A stretch of 64,000 bases of DNA from Acidobacterium sp. S8 (GCF_009765985.1 NZ_LMUM01000015.1:310001-374000); one strand, 5' to 3'. Positions 1 through 8,922 are shown, counted from the first letter of the stretch. Numbers and translations: made by a program. Notes: generated by a model from the letters alone, not told the origin.

Positions 1-515
1 TATCCCGCGTTGTGAATGGTCAACACGGTTCCGGCATTGCGCAGCGCCGGGTCGAAATAATAGATGGTTCGCAGGTATACCGGCAGCATCGCTGCCTGCC
101 AGTCGTGCACGTGAAAGACATCCGGCACGCCGAGTTCTTTGCTTGCTTCGAGCACTGAGCGGCAGAAGAGTCCGAAGCGCTCCCAGTTATCCAGATAGTC
201 GCCAGCCGCCGTCGAGTACACGCCTTCACGATCGAAAAGCTCAGGGCAGTCGATAAAGTAGTACTGCACACCATCGATTTTGCCGCCATCCACAACCGCT
301 ACGAAGCGGTTGTAGTCTTCAAATGGAATAGTGATGCTGGATATGGCTATCTTCTTTTCCGGGAAATGGCTCTGCACCTGGCGAAAGAAGGGGATATATA
401 CGGTGACCTGGTGACCGCTCTTCGCCACCTCTTTCGGAAGTGAACCAACCACGTCGGCTAAACCGCCGGTCTTTATAAATGGCACGCATTCCGATGCGGC
501 GAAAACAATGTGCAT
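1..515 (-). CDS. glgA: Glycogen synthase (GT5), N-terminal part, cut by window edge
   Basis: Transfers glucose from ADP-glucose to the growing end of an alpha-1,4-glucan in glycogen synthesis, in the cytoplasm. About 171 N-terminal residues are visible; the rest lies beyond base 1. The protein opens MHIVFAASECVPF and carries the ADP-glucose binding motif KTGGLADV at about residues 14-21 and a VHDWQAA segment further on, both typical of bacterial GT5 synthases. The ATG at 513-515 gives the expected family N-terminus. It is transcribed divergently from rsmA across about 95 bp. Use of ADP-glucose rather than UDP-glucose is inferred from the family. Confidence 0.93.
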   Translation of the reverse strand, partial: MHIVFAASECVPFIKTGGLADVVGSLPKEVAKSGHQVTVYIPFFRQVQSHFPEKKIAISSITIPFEDYNRFVAVVDGGKIDGVQYYFIDCPELFDREGVYSTAAGDYLDNWERFGLFCRSVLEASKELGVPDVFHVHDWQAAMLPVYLRTIYYFDPALRNAGTVLTIHNAG

Positions 516-610
516 GTGGGTAATCGCTCCCTTAATTTGTCCGTATCATGCTTAAAGAAGCCAGCAGCTCCAGCACGATTGTCTCATTGTCAGTGATCAA
601 CTTAAATAAG

Positions 611-1396
611 ATGCCGCAGAAAGCAAAATTAGGTCAGAACTTTCTTGTCGATCCCAGCGCTCGCATACGCATCGTAGAAGCGCTTGGCGATATCTCGCAA
701 AAAACTGTTGTCGAAATTGGTCCGGGCAAAGCTGCCATCACTGAACTGCTGGCGCAAAGAGCGCGCAAGTTGATTGCAGTGGAACTCGACCGCGAGCTTG
801 CACCATTGCTCAGCGAGAAGTTCACCGATGCCCCGGTAGAGATTATCGAGCAGGACATTCTCACCGTCGACCTTGCTGCATTGCGCGGAAGCAGCGAAGA
901 CAAGCTGCTCGTCGTCGGCAATCTTCCTTACTACATCACGTCGGATATCCTGCTGCATCTTTTCCGCTACCACGACGCAATCTCGCGCGCTGTCGTGATG
1001 ATGCAGCGCGAAGTGGGAGACCGCGTCGCCGCTGCGCCGGGATCGAGCGATTACGGGTCGCTATCGGCCACGACGCAGCTCTACGCCAAAGTAGAGGATC
1101 TTCTGACGCTGCCGCCGAATGCCTTCTCGCCCCCGCCGAAGGTCCATTCCAGCGTGCTGCGGTTGACCTTCGCCCCGCGTTTTGAAGAGCTGCATGTCGA
1201 TCCCCAGGGCTTCATCGCATTTCTCCGTCAATGCTTCGCGCAGAAGCGCAAGACGCTGGCGAATAATCTGCGGGCTGCAGGCGTTGAAGCGGCTCGTATC
1301 AGCGCCGCTGCGGCCAGCGCAGGAATCTCGCCCCTGGCGCGCGCGGAAGCGTTGCCGCTGGAGGCGATGGCAAAGCTGTACCGATCACTCAAATAA
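611..1396 (+). CDS. rsmA: 16S rRNA dimethyladenosine transferase RsmA (KsgA)
   Basis: Dimethylates two adjacent adenosines in the terminal helix of 16S rRNA during small-subunit assembly, using S-adenosylmethionine. The 261-residue product has the N-terminal GQNFL motif (8-12), the SAM-binding motif EIGPGK (35-40) and the catalytic NLPYYI motif (104-109), all as in the KsgA family, and a normal length. An in-frame ATG exists at 548, but the extra 21 residues are unlike the family, so the ATG at 611 (MPQKAKLGQNF) is preferred. A hairpin terminator follows immediately and is shared with the convergent FecR gene. Confidence 0.96.
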   Translation: MPQKAKLGQNFLVDPSARIRIVEALGDISQKTVVEIGPGKAAITELLAQRARKLIAVELDRELAPLLSEKFTDAPVEIIEQDILTVDLAALRGSSEDKLLVVGNLPYYITSDILLHLFRYHDAISRAVVMMQREVGDRVAAAPGSSDYGSLSATTQLYAKVEDLLTLPPNAFSPPPKVHSSVLRLTFAPRFEELHVDPQGFIAFLRQCFAQKRKTLANNLRAAGVEAARISAAAASAGISPLARAEALPLEAMAKLYRSLK

Positions 1397-1397
1397 A

Positions 1398-1429
1398 AAG
1401 GCTGCCGCAACTCTTGATGCGGCAGCCTT
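1398..1429. terminator. Bidirectional hairpin terminator between rsmA and FecR gene
   Basis: A perfect 12 bp stem (1398-1409 with 1418-1429, AAGGCTGCCGCA and its complement) closes an 8-nt loop. On the minus strand it is followed by a T-rich run (complement of AAATAAAAA at 1391-1399), so it should end FecR-gene transcription best. On the plus strand only a pyrimidine-rich tail follows. Confidence 0.85.
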
Positions 1430-1456
1430 CCTGCTTACAGACTTCACTGGCTGGCT

Positions 1457-3040
1457 TTAGTGAACATGAGCTCCACCACCGCCGCTGGCCACCGCACCGG
1501 AAGATGCCGAAGCGCCGGAGAACGACGGAGCAGAAGAAGCGTGAGCACCCGACGACATGGACGAAGTTGACGATGAGCTGCTGCTCATCATCGCGCCGCT
1601 GCTGCTGGGAGCTGCGTGATAGGTCGGCGGAGCCGAAAAATGCGGAGGAGCAGCAAAAGTACTCCGCGGCATCCCGGATGAAAGCGTACTGCGCGGCTGA
1701 TTCGCCACGGGCAGCGCTCCGGACGACAAGGATAAGCCGTGGCCGCCCTGTACGGGCATCGCTCCCGAATGAGCGATCGGCGGCATGGCAGATCCTGAAG
1801 CTACGCGGAAGCTTTCACCCAGTGGTCCCGTCGTTCTCGGCTGCACTGATGTTTCGATCGGCTGGAGCGTCTTGCCTTCAAATTTGAAGTGAGTTGCCAC
1901 CGGCTTTTCGCCGCCGACTGTGCGGTATTGAAACTTGCCGGGATCACGGTTGACTGGAATCAATCTTTCGGCGGGCAGTCTCGGTTCAGGCCCGCGAACC
2001 GGCGAACCCGGACGCTTTGGGCAGGTATATTTTCGCGGAACGTTCCACACGGCTGCTGTCGGATACCAGCCATTTCCGTAGGCTCCGTATCCGCAATTGC
2101 CGGGGAACCACATCCAGCCCGGACCACCGTTGAAATAGTTCCACGCGCCGCAGTGGTACGGCATCCAGCCCCAGGGATTGTTCGATATCCAGGTATATCC
2201 GGATGACGGATAGTAGCCCCAGTAGCCAGAAGCAAAAGGATCCCAGCCTGCGCCTACGCCCGCGGGCATCCAGCCCATTCCGTAGCCGGGCATGCTATAC
2301 CAGTTGCCGTAGTAATCGAGATCGTTCCACGCCGGATCATTGGGGCTTCCGGTCAGCGAGCGCGCCATGGTTGCCCTCGCACCGATCTGGCCAACAATCT
2401 TGTCACGGTCGGCATTCCACAGATCCCCGGTATCCGGCGCTACTGACTGCGCGACTTCATGGCGGGAGGAATCGGTCGTGTCCAGCGTGACCGTCTGGTT
2501 TTTAGCTACCTCTACACCGTTTTCATCGCCTGTCTCCACATGCACCGAGCCGCGCATTACGGCAAGCTTGACCGGATTTTGATTGATATTGACACGAAAG
2601 ATCGTATCTTTGGTGGTCGTTACTTTGTATGGGCCAAACTGTACGCCGTAGGTGCCGCCGCGATTATTGAATTCGTAATAGGTAAGGCCTGTGACCGGCT
2701 GAAGGCGGGTGATAGTGTTGCCGTCGCTGGAGCGCTGTAACTGCGTGAAGTTGATGGCGCTGTTGGGGGTAGCGCGGGCCACACTGCCGTCTTCAAACTG
2801 GATTTCTACGCGGCCATCGTCGCCCGTCTTGATGTGCATGCCCTGCGTTACCGGCATATTGACATGCGCCTGATCGAAAACGACGCCTTTGTCATCCAGT
2901 AACTGGACCGTGCCTTCCACATGGCTGATACGGACCGCGCGGACGTTGTTGGTTCCTTGTGAAAATGTAACGGGGGCGAGAACAGATGCGAGAAGCAGGT
3001 GAAAGATGAGACGAGACTTCGAACCATCCAGGTGCCGCAT
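1457..3040 (-). CDS. Secreted FecR-domain protein with Ser/Ala/Gly-rich tail
   Basis: A 527-residue exported protein of unknown role. It has a signal peptide (hydrophobic stretch ending VTFSQG), then a FecR-like beta domain at roughly 35-190 (GTVQLL, GDDGRVEIQFEDGS, LAVMRGSVHVETG), a Trp/Tyr/Gly-rich middle (repeated W-G-Y-Y and GYGMGWMP-like pieces), and a low-complexity tail rich in Ser, Ala and Gly. Classical FecR is an inner-membrane anti-sigma regulator beside fecI and a TonB receptor. Here neither is adjacent and there is no N-terminal cytoplasmic domain, so a structural or surface role is more likely. The start at 3040 is chosen because AAGGAGG lies 6 nt upstream; an upstream ATG at 3073 lacks this. 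Confidence 0.8.
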   Translation of the reverse strand: MRHLDGSKSRLIFHLLLASVLAPVTFSQGTNNVRAVRISHVEGTVQLLDDKGVVFDQAHVNMPVTQGMHIKTGDDGRVEIQFEDGSVARATPNSAINFTQLQRSSDGNTITRLQPVTGLTYYEFNNRGGTYGVQFGPYKVTTTKDTIFRVNINQNPVKLAVMRGSVHVETGDENGVEVAKNQTVTLDTTDSSRHEVAQSVAPDTGDLWNADRDKIVGQIGARATMARSLTGSPNDPAWNDLDYYGNWYSMPGYGMGWMPAGVGAGWDPFASGYWGYYPSSGYTWISNNPWGWMPYHCGAWNYFNGGPGWMWFPGNCGYGAYGNGWYPTAAVWNVPRKYTCPKRPGSPVRGPEPRLPAERLIPVNRDPGKFQYRTVGGEKPVATHFKFEGKTLQPIETSVQPRTTGPLGESFRVASGSAMPPIAHSGAMPVQGGHGLSLSSGALPVANQPRSTLSSGMPRSTFAAPPHFSAPPTYHAAPSSSGAMMSSSSSSTSSMSSGAHASSAPSFSGASASSGAVASGGGGAHVH

Positions 3041-3172
3041 GCGACACCTCCTTCCAGACCCTTGGTTTGCCAAATAATTAGATCACTTCAACCACGCCAT
3101 AGTCTCTACTTTTTGTGAAACTGTTTTAACTACATCCAGACGCGCCTGTAAAAGCCAAAGTTGCAAAAGATT

Positions 3173-3847
3173 TCAGCCTGCGCCGCCGCTCCCGCCGAGC
3201 AATTGACGCGCCCGGCTGCGGGCCCGTTCCATCACCTGCTCGTCGGCGATAATCGCCTGCAACTGTGGAGCGATATTCTGCACCTGCTGTGCCCTGCCTG
3301 CTTTCACCGCGTCCTGAAGCGACTCGAGCTCAGCATCCAGGCTTAACCGGCTGTGCTCATGCTCCACTGTCAACCGCCGTCCCTCTTCCAGAGTGAAAGC
3401 CACGGCGATCAGGTCATCGGAAATCTTCATGATCTGCTGGTCGCGTGACCAGTTAAAGGTACAGGCCCCGTCTCCATCCGACCCTGCATATTGGAGAGCC
3501 TTCTTCCCCGTAAAAGCCACTTTTACCTTGGTGCTTTCGCAGGCGACATTGAAATAATTATGCGAACGCGCCGTCTTAAACAGCAGGCTGCGCAGCGGCT
3601 CCTCAATTTTGATATCGGAACTGAAAGGTTGCGGCATCACACCTTCCGCGTCCGGGGGAGGTGCATTTCCCGGCTGTGACTTGAAGTGGCCGGTACCGTC
3701 TTCGCCGATGTCGATCACGTAGCTTGCAGGCTGCAGGTTTGGATTGTCAAAAACAAATCGAATCCGTGCCGTTTTGCTTTGCGCGCCGACAATCAGCGCA
3801 CTTCCTGCCAGACCAAAAAACGCCAACCAGGCGAAGATTTTCCTCAT
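3173..3847 (-). CDS. Secreted protein of unknown function downstream of ruvC
   Basis: I do not recognise the family. The 224 residues begin with a signal peptide (MRKIFAWLAFFGLAGSALIVGAQ). The mature part has alternating beta-type segments (IRFVFDNP, YVIDIGEDGTGHF) and a helical, charged C-terminal third (residues about 150-215) rich in Glu, Ala, Gln and Arg that could be coiled. Two Cys remain (near 103 and 128), which could form a disulfide outside the cytoplasm. It starts 3 bp after the ruvC stop on the same strand, so the two are probably co-transcribed, although a link between a periplasmic protein and Holliday-junction repair is not obvious. Confidence 0.75.
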   Translation of the reverse strand: MRKIFAWLAFFGLAGSALIVGAQSKTARIRFVFDNPNLQPASYVIDIGEDGTGHFKSQPGNAPPPDAEGVMPQPFSSDIKIEEPLRSLLFKTARSHNYFNVACESTKVKVAFTGKKALQYAGSDGDGACTFNWSRDQQIMKISDDLIAVAFTLEEGRRLTVEHEHSRLSLDAELESLQDAVKAGRAQQVQNIAPQLQAIIADEQVMERARSRARQLLGGSGGAG

Positions 3848-3850
3848 CGT

Positions 3851-4360
3851 TCAGCGACCGATCCTCTGTAGTGTCAATGTCTGTGCGGTGTGTATGTGGC
3901 AAATGGCTATGGCCAGCGCGTCGGCAGCATCGGCAGGCTCCGGCCTGCAATCCAGTTGCAGCAGCCGGGCCACCATAAACTGAACCTGCTCCTTTTGCGC
4001 CAATCCGTAGCCCACCACAGTCGATTTGATGGTGAGAGGGGCGTATTCGGCTACAGAAAGATTGGCAGTGGCCGCAGCCAGCAGCGCCACACCGCGCACC
4101 TGGCCAAGTTTCAACGCAGACTTCGCGTTGACCGAATAAAATACCTCTTCAATCGCGACGACATCCGGCTGATGTGCAGCTATCAGCTGATTCAATTCAG
4201 CATAAAGCAGCGCCAGCCGCTCTGAAAGCGGCTGCTTCTTCGGCAAGCGAATGCCGCCACATCCCAGCGAAACCAGCCGCGGCTCACGAAGGGCATCATC
4301 CCACTCGACGACGCCATAGCCGGTACATTCTGTCCCGCAATCGATGCCGAAAACTCGCAT
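3851..4360 (-). CDS. ruvC: Holliday junction endonuclease RuvC
   Basis: Resolves Holliday junctions by symmetric nicking, working with RuvAB in recombinational repair. The 169-residue length is normal for the family. The acidic active-site residues can be placed: D7 in FGIDCGTECTGYG, a Glu at 71/72 in VVAIEEVFY, and D144 and D147 in EPADAADALA. RuvA and RuvB genes are not next to it. It is the first gene of a likely two-gene unit with the secreted protein downstream. Confidence 0.95.
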   Translation of the reverse strand: MRVFGIDCGTECTGYGVVEWDDALREPRLVSLGCGGIRLPKKQPLSERLALLYAELNQLIAAHQPDVVAIEEVFYSVNAKSALKLGQVRGVALLAAATANLSVAEYAPLTIKSTVVGYGLAQKEQVQFMVARLLQLDCRPEPADAADALAIAICHIHTAQTLTLQRIGR

Positions 4361-4666
4361 TCAGGATGAGTGTAGCTGATGCGGAGTTGAGAGAAACAGG
4401 ATCATGCGGCTTCTGCCTCGTATTCCGTTCGTGGCTGGCGTATCCTTCGCTTTTTCAAGGAGAACAACGAGTGTCGGACAAGCCTATAGGCATATGGCGA
4501 GACGCAGACGGCGTCCGCTGGAGACACCTGGGCAATGGAAAGCACGAGCGGGTAGACTGAGCTGCTCATCTCGCAGATGCAGGCAGCGTTTACCCGGCAG
4601 CGGTCTATCCGCTCGCAGATACAGAAGCAGCAGTCATGCGAGCGGTCCCGCCATTTTCTTTCCTGA
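4361..4666. other. Intergenic stretch between ruvC and the ADOP gene
   Basis: About 306 bp between the ruvC start and the stop of the ADOP permease gene. It should hold the ruvC promoter (minus strand) and the ADOP 3' end. The only coding candidate I see is a 29-codon plus-strand frame at 4471-4560. No terminator-like hairpin with a T-run was found. Confidence 0.4.
4471..4560 (+). CDS. Possible 29-residue small protein
   Basis: A GTG-started frame (begins VSDKPIGIWRDADG, ends with TGA at 4558-4560) preceded by AAGGAG with 8 nt spacing, which is as good a ribosome site as any in the window. The peptide is charged and hydrophilic, with three Trp/His-containing turns (IWRDADGVRWRHLGNG) and no membrane segment. 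No function can be given. The evidence is only the Shine-Dalgarno match and position in otherwise empty DNA, so it may be chance. Confidence 0.3.
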   Translation: MSDKPIGIWRDADGVRWRHLGNGKHERVD

Positions 4667-7228
4667 CTATTCAGTTCGAAGCGCCTTCACCGGATCAATG
4701 GAAGCAGCACGCCGCGCCGGGATGATACTGGCGATCAGCGCACATATGCCCAGGGCAAGAATGGAACCCGAAAGCACAACCGGATCCCAGCTCTTCACCT
4801 GGTAAAGTTGCGCGGCGATCAAGTGGCCACAGCCGATCGAAATAGGGATGCCAACCGCCAGCCCAATCACAATCTGTAAGAATGCTCCGCGCAGCACCAA
4901 TTTGACGATATTGTTGCGGTCCGCGCCCAGCGCCATTCTCACGCCGATCTCGCTCGTCCGCCGCTCGACGGTGTAGGCAGTCACGCCATAGAGTCCCACC
5001 GCCGCCAGAATCAGCGCCAGAACCCCGAAAAGTCCCGTCATCTGCGCCACGGCGCGCTGCTGGTCAAAATTCGAATCCACATGCTCTTCCATCGTCTGGA
5101 TGTCGAGCAGCGTCAGGTTGGGATCGACGTCGCTGAGAATCTGGCGAACCTGCGGCTCCAGCCCTTCCATGCTTCCGTGCAGCTTGACGACCGCGCCCTC
5201 GATGTAGTGTGTGCTGTCGTCAATCGATTGCATCAGCGGTGCGTCATAATGCACGCGCTGCGCCAGCGGCACAAAGAAGATCGGTCGCGGAGGTTCGGTG
5301 CCGTACAGGCTGCCCCACATGTACTTCGCATTACGCACCACACCGACGATTTTGTACGTAGCGCCGTACTGCGGCAAGTCCAGACCGAAATACGAGCCCA
5401 GCGGTTCTTCGCCGGGCTTGAAGAATCTCTTCACAAACGTTTCGTCGACCACCGCCACGTTCTGTGTTGAAGCCGTGTCCTCTTCCGTGAGGCCACGTCC
5501 TCGCACGATATGCTGACCCAGCGTCTGGAAATAGGAGGGTGCGACATGATCCCACGAGGAACCGATGTCCTCATTCATGTTCGGCATCCCATGTCCCTGG
5601 CGAATTACAATCTCGCCCCAGTTGTCCTGCAACGGAGCATAGAGAGCCAGCGCGGCACTTTCCACGCCGGGAATATGCGCAAGTCTGTCTTGCAGCTCGC
5701 GGTACATGGCGTCGAGTTTTGGCACCGGATACGACGAGAAAGGTCCGGTCAGGCTGATCAACGCCCGGTGATTGGTATCGTATCCAAGCTCCTGATGCTG
5801 CATCTTCTGCAGGCTGCGCGTCAGCAGACCGGCGCCAGCCAGCAGAACCACAGACAGCGTAGCCTGAACGATGACCAGAATTTTCTGTGAAAGCGAGGAC
5901 CGATCGTGCGTGCTGCGGTTTGCGCCGCGCAATGCCTCTGCCGGATCAGCATGCGAAGCAAACCATGCCGGAGCGGTCCCGAATAATATGCCCGTCAGCA
6001 GCGATAAGCCAAAGGCAAAGCCCAGTATCGGCCACGATGGAGCAGCGTCGATCGGAACATACTTCGCTCCGCGAAAGATCAGCGCCACGATCACCTTCAC
6101 GCCCAGATACGCAATGGCCAGTCCCGCCAATCCGCCAAAGACAGAAAGCACCAGGCTCTCCGTGAGCGATTGACGAATCAGCCGCTGCCGCGATGCGCCC
6201 AGCGCGAGACGGACCGAGGTCTGTGCGCGCCGCGCGGCACCTCGCGCCAGCAACAGATTGGCAATATTAGCGCAGGCGATCAAAAGAACCAGGACACAGA
6301 CGGTAAGAAGAATCCGCAGATTTTCCCCGTAGTTCTCCTTCATGGTCGCCACGCCGGTGCCTGCCGGAACAATCTTGATGTTTTGCTTCGGCAGCATGGC
6401 TTTGATTCCAGCCATCCACTCCGGCGGCATGCCGCTTTCGTTCACAATCCACTGCCGCAGCAGATTCGTCAGCCGGCTCGGCGTACCGCCAATAGCCGCA
6501 CCCGGCTTCACGCGCCCGATGACCCGCAGCCAGGCCGGAAATTTGTGCAGCAGCGAGTTGCTGCCTCGATAGAGAGGCTCCTGCTGAATGGGAAGGTAGA
6601 CTTCCGGTGGATCACTACGCAGCGTTTCGCCATAAAATCCCGGAGGTGTTATTCCCACAATTGTGAACGGATGCCCGTCGAGGATAAATGAAGCCCCAAC
6701 GATCTTGGGATCTGCCCCATACTGCTCCTGCCACGCCCGATAACTCAGCATGGCCGCCGGAGACGATGAGGGCAGATCATCGGAGGCGATAATGGTCCGC
6801 CCCACGAACGCGCTTACTCCAAAGGTAGAAAAATAATTGCCGCTGATAAATTCGCCGCGCAGAGGCTTGGCCATGCGATCGCTCTCGCCCTTGCGCGCGC
6901 TTATGGTCGATCCACCCGCCTGAAATGCAGCCAATTCAGAAAATTCGGGCGTATTTTCCTTCATACGGAGATAAAAAGGGTACGAAAACATGCCCCAGTT
7001 TTCCTGTGGGCTGCCTTCCACGCAGCAATCGTTGCCAGCGCCAATGCGGTACAGGCTTGAGGGGTCGACCACCGGCAGCGATCTCAGCATGACCGTATGG
7101 ATCAGCGAAAAAATTGCGGTCGTCGCGCCAATTCCGAGCGCTAACGTGAGCATCGCTGTAAGCGTAAACACAGGCGATAGCCGCATCTGGCGCAGCGCGT
7201 AGGAAATGTCTTGGCGAAGAGTTTGCAT
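4667..7228 (-). CDS. ADOP-type ABC permease (MacB/FtsX family), without adjacent PadR
   Basis: An 852-residue membrane protein made of two MacB-like halves. Each half has a MacB periplasmic core domain and an FtsX-type transmembrane block. The first membrane helix lies at about 25-50 (FTLTAMLTLALGIGATTAIFS). The first FtsX block is in the middle, with the LLIACANIANLLLARG signature and LALGASR. The C-terminal block carries RTSEIGVRMALGA and ends RRAASIDPVKALRTE. No ATPase is encoded nearby, which is why such proteins are called orphan permeases; the substrate is unknown. The start at 7228 has AAGAGG 7 nt upstream; an earlier start at 7315 adds 29 unlike residues. Unlike the two relatives at 22-28 kb it has no short N-terminal cytoplasmic domain and no PadR neighbour, but a long inverted repeat lies upstream. 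Confidence 0.9.
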   Translation of the reverse strand: MQTLRQDISYALRQMRLSPVFTLTAMLTLALGIGATTAIFSLIHTVMLRSLPVVDPSSLYRIGAGNDCCVEGSPQENWGMFSYPFYLRMKENTPEFSELAAFQAGGSTISARKGESDRMAKPLRGEFISGNYFSTFGVSAFVGRTIIASDDLPSSSPAAMLSYRAWQEQYGADPKIVGASFILDGHPFTIVGITPPGFYGETLRSDPPEVYLPIQQEPLYRGSNSLLHKFPAWLRVIGRVKPGAAIGGTPSRLTNLLRQWIVNESGMPPEWMAGIKAMLPKQNIKIVPAGTGVATMKENYGENLRILLTVCVLVLLIACANIANLLLARGAARRAQTSVRLALGASRQRLIRQSLTESLVLSVFGGLAGLAIAYLGVKVIVALIFRGAKYVPIDAAPSWPILGFAFGLSLLTGILFGTAPAWFASHADPAEALRGANRSTHDRSSLSQKILVIVQATLSVVLLAGAGLLTRSLQKMQHQELGYDTNHRALISLTGPFSSYPVPKLDAMYRELQDRLAHIPGVESAALALYAPLQDNWGEIVIRQGHGMPNMNEDIGSSWDHVAPSYFQTLGQHIVRGRGLTEEDTASTQNVAVVDETFVKRFFKPGEEPLGSYFGLDLPQYGATYKIVGVVRNAKYMWGSLYGTEPPRPIFFVPLAQRVHYDAPLMQSIDDSTHYIEGAVVKLHGSMEGLEPQVRQILSDVDPNLTLLDIQTMEEHVDSNFDQQRAVAQMTGLFGVLALILAAVGLYGVTAYTVERRTSEIGVRMALGADRNNIVKLVLRGAFLQIVIGLAVGIPISIGCGHLIAAQLYQVKSWDPVVLSGSILALGICALIASIIPARRAASIDPVKALRTE

Positions 7229-7326
7229 GAAAAATCCTCTTATTGCCTTACGTGCATGCAGGCTGCCATGTTCCCGAAGATCATAAATTGCGCTAGATGA
7301 GCTAATTACAGGCAATACTTAATCTA

Positions 7327-7370
7327 AATGTGTTCATTTTTGGACGGCAATGTCCGCAAATGAACACATT
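7327..7370. repeat. Long inverted repeat upstream of the ADOP gene
   Basis: Two 19-nt arms (7327-7345 and 7352-7370), matching at 17 of 19 positions, flank a 6-nt centre. The outer 13 bp, AATGTGTTCATTT, are perfect. It lies 7 bp past the stop of the CpsB-like gene and about 100 bp before the ADOP start, both on the minus strand. It could be the terminator of the first or the operator of the second. Absence of a T-run on the minus side argues against a simple terminator. Confidence 0.7.
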
Positions 7371-7376
7371 CATACA

Positions 7377-8171
7377 CTACTTCGCAAAGGAAAATAACCG
7401 GCTCAGCAGACCTTTTGGGCGCGGTTCCCGATCGTCGTAAAGTCCGGTCATCTCAGGCTGCGATGGGAAAGGTGCGCCCTCGAAAGCCGCGCGTGGATTC
7501 GAGACGCAGAGACGCTCAGCTGTTTCTTTTCCGTATTTGTTCGCGATCACCTTGTAAGCTTCGCTGATCACCGGCGGCCGGGAGGTGAGATTATGTGCGT
7601 CGCTCGCAATGAAGTGGACCCAGTTCTTGTCGAGATAATCGAAAGCCATTGCCTGCGCGGTACGTCCAAAACGCCCGGTGAGCGACGAGGCCGTTACCTG
7701 CACCAGGCAGCCGCCGCGAAGCCAATCGATCATGCGGCGCGGGTGCCTCTGGATCGTCTGATTGCGCTCCGGATGCGTGATGATGGGATGCAATCCAGCG
7801 ACTTTCATCTCGTAGAACGTCTCGGTCATACTCGGCGGAATCACCAGGTCGGCAAATTCCACCAATAGATAGTCTTTCTGGTTGAGCGTGTACTTGGTCC
7901 GATTTTCAAGGCAGTCTTCGATGTTATCGAACGACAGATGAAAGTCGCAGCCCAAACCCAGAGTGACCTGTCCGTTCACATGCTGTCGCAGTTCTTCCAG
8001 CAATTGTCGGTTGACAGCTGGGTCGAAATGATAGCGGTGGTTGGCATGGGGAGTGCAGACGATGTGCGTAATGCCATCCTCTGCAGCCATCTTTACCATC
8101 GCGACCGAGGTTTCTATATCCGTGGAGCCGTCATCTAGTCCAAAAAGCAAATGGTGATGAATATCGATCAT
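7377..8171 (-). CDS. CpsB/CapC/YwqE-type PHP-domain tyrosine phosphatase
   Basis: A 264-residue PHP-fold metallo-phosphatase. In the family it dephosphorylates the bacterial tyrosine kinase that controls polymerisation and export of capsule or exopolysaccharide. Metal-ligand motifs are visible: MIDIHHHLLFGLDDGS at the N-terminus, CTPHANHRY near residue 40, ITHPERN near 130 and FIASDAHNLTSRPP near 190. It starts 16 bp after purQ on the same strand. No tyrosine kinase or Wzx/Wzy gene is adjacent; the nearest exopolysaccharide gene here is the priming transferase at 38.1 kb. Assignment to the family is firm, the substrate is inferred. Confidence 0.88.
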   Translation of the reverse strand: MIDIHHHLLFGLDDGSTDIETSVAMVKMAAEDGITHIVCTPHANHRYHFDPAVNRQLLEELRQHVNGQVTLGLGCDFHLSFDNIEDCLENRTKYTLNQKDYLLVEFADLVIPPSMTETFYEMKVAGLHPIITHPERNQTIQRHPRRMIDWLRGGCLVQVTASSLTGRFGRTAQAMAFDYLDKNWVHFIASDAHNLTSRPPVISEAYKVIANKYGKETAERLCVSNPRAAFEGAPFPSQPEMTGLYDDREPRPKGLLSRLFSFAK

Positions 8172-8187
8172 TTACTGTCCACTTCCC

Positions 8188-8922
8188 CTAACGAGCAGCA
8201 ACTTCCTGAACTGCCGGGGACCGGCTTTCATTTTGCTGAAGTGCTAAGACCATAGATGCAAAAATCCTGTACCCATCAGCTGAACCGAGCAGGCTTTCCG
8301 AAGAACGGTCCGGATGCGGCATCATTCCGAGTACATTCCGGCCTTCGTTCAAAATGCCGGCAATATTGCCAAGCGATCCGTTCGGGTTCGCTTCCGGAGA
8401 AATCTCGCCCTGCGCCGTCGAATAGCGGAAAACGATCCGGTCGTCACGTTCAAGCGCGGCCAGCGTCTCCGCGTCGCAAACGTAGTTGCCGTCCATGTGT
8501 CCGATGGGAATTTTCAGTACTTCACCCTTTTTCAGCGTGCCGGTAAAGGGCGTATTGGTCGTTTCCGTGCGGAGATAAACCTGCCTACAGATATATTTCA
8601 GCCCGGCGTTGCGCATCAACGCACCTGGCAGAAGTCCCGCTTCTGTAAGGATTTGGAAGCCGTTACAGATTCCCAGCACCACGCCGCCATCTGCCGCGAA
8701 TTTCTTCACCGACTGCATCACCGGCGAAAAGCGCGCAATCGCTCCGGTGCGGAGATAGTCGCCGTAGGCAAAGCCGCCCGGCACGAGAATGGCGTCACAA
8801 TTCTCCAGGTTCGGCGAGTCGTGCCAGAGCATCGTCACCGGCTGTTTGGCGATTTCGGAAATGACGTTGTAGGTATCGTGGTCGCAGTTGGAACCGGGAA
8901 AGACGAGAACACCGAATTTCAT
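8188..8922 (-). CDS. purQ: Phosphoribosylformylglycinamidine synthase, glutaminase subunit PurQ
   Basis: Provides ammonia from glutamine to PurL for the fourth step of purine synthesis (FGAR to FGAM). The 244-residue class I glutamine amidotransferase has the nucleophile Cys86 in [11 protein letters not shown] and the His of the [10 protein letters not shown] motif near the C-terminus, with the following Glu completing the triad. The N-terminal [14 protein letters not shown] is the PurQ signature. PurL and PurS are not in the window. The gene leads a two-gene unit with the CpsB-like phosphatase. Confidence 0.96.
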   Translation of the reverse strand: MKFGVLVFPGSNCDHDTYNVISEIAKQPVTMLWHDSPNLENCDAILVPGGFAYGDYLRTGAIARFSPVMQSVKKFAADGGVVLGICNGFQILTEAGLLPGALMRNAGLKYICRQVYLRTETTNTPFTGTLKKGEVLKIPIGHMDGNYVCDAETLAALERDDRIVFRYSTAQGEISPEANPNGSLGNIAGILNEGRNVLGMMPHPDRSSESLLGSADGYRIFASMVLALQQNESRSPAVQEVAAR

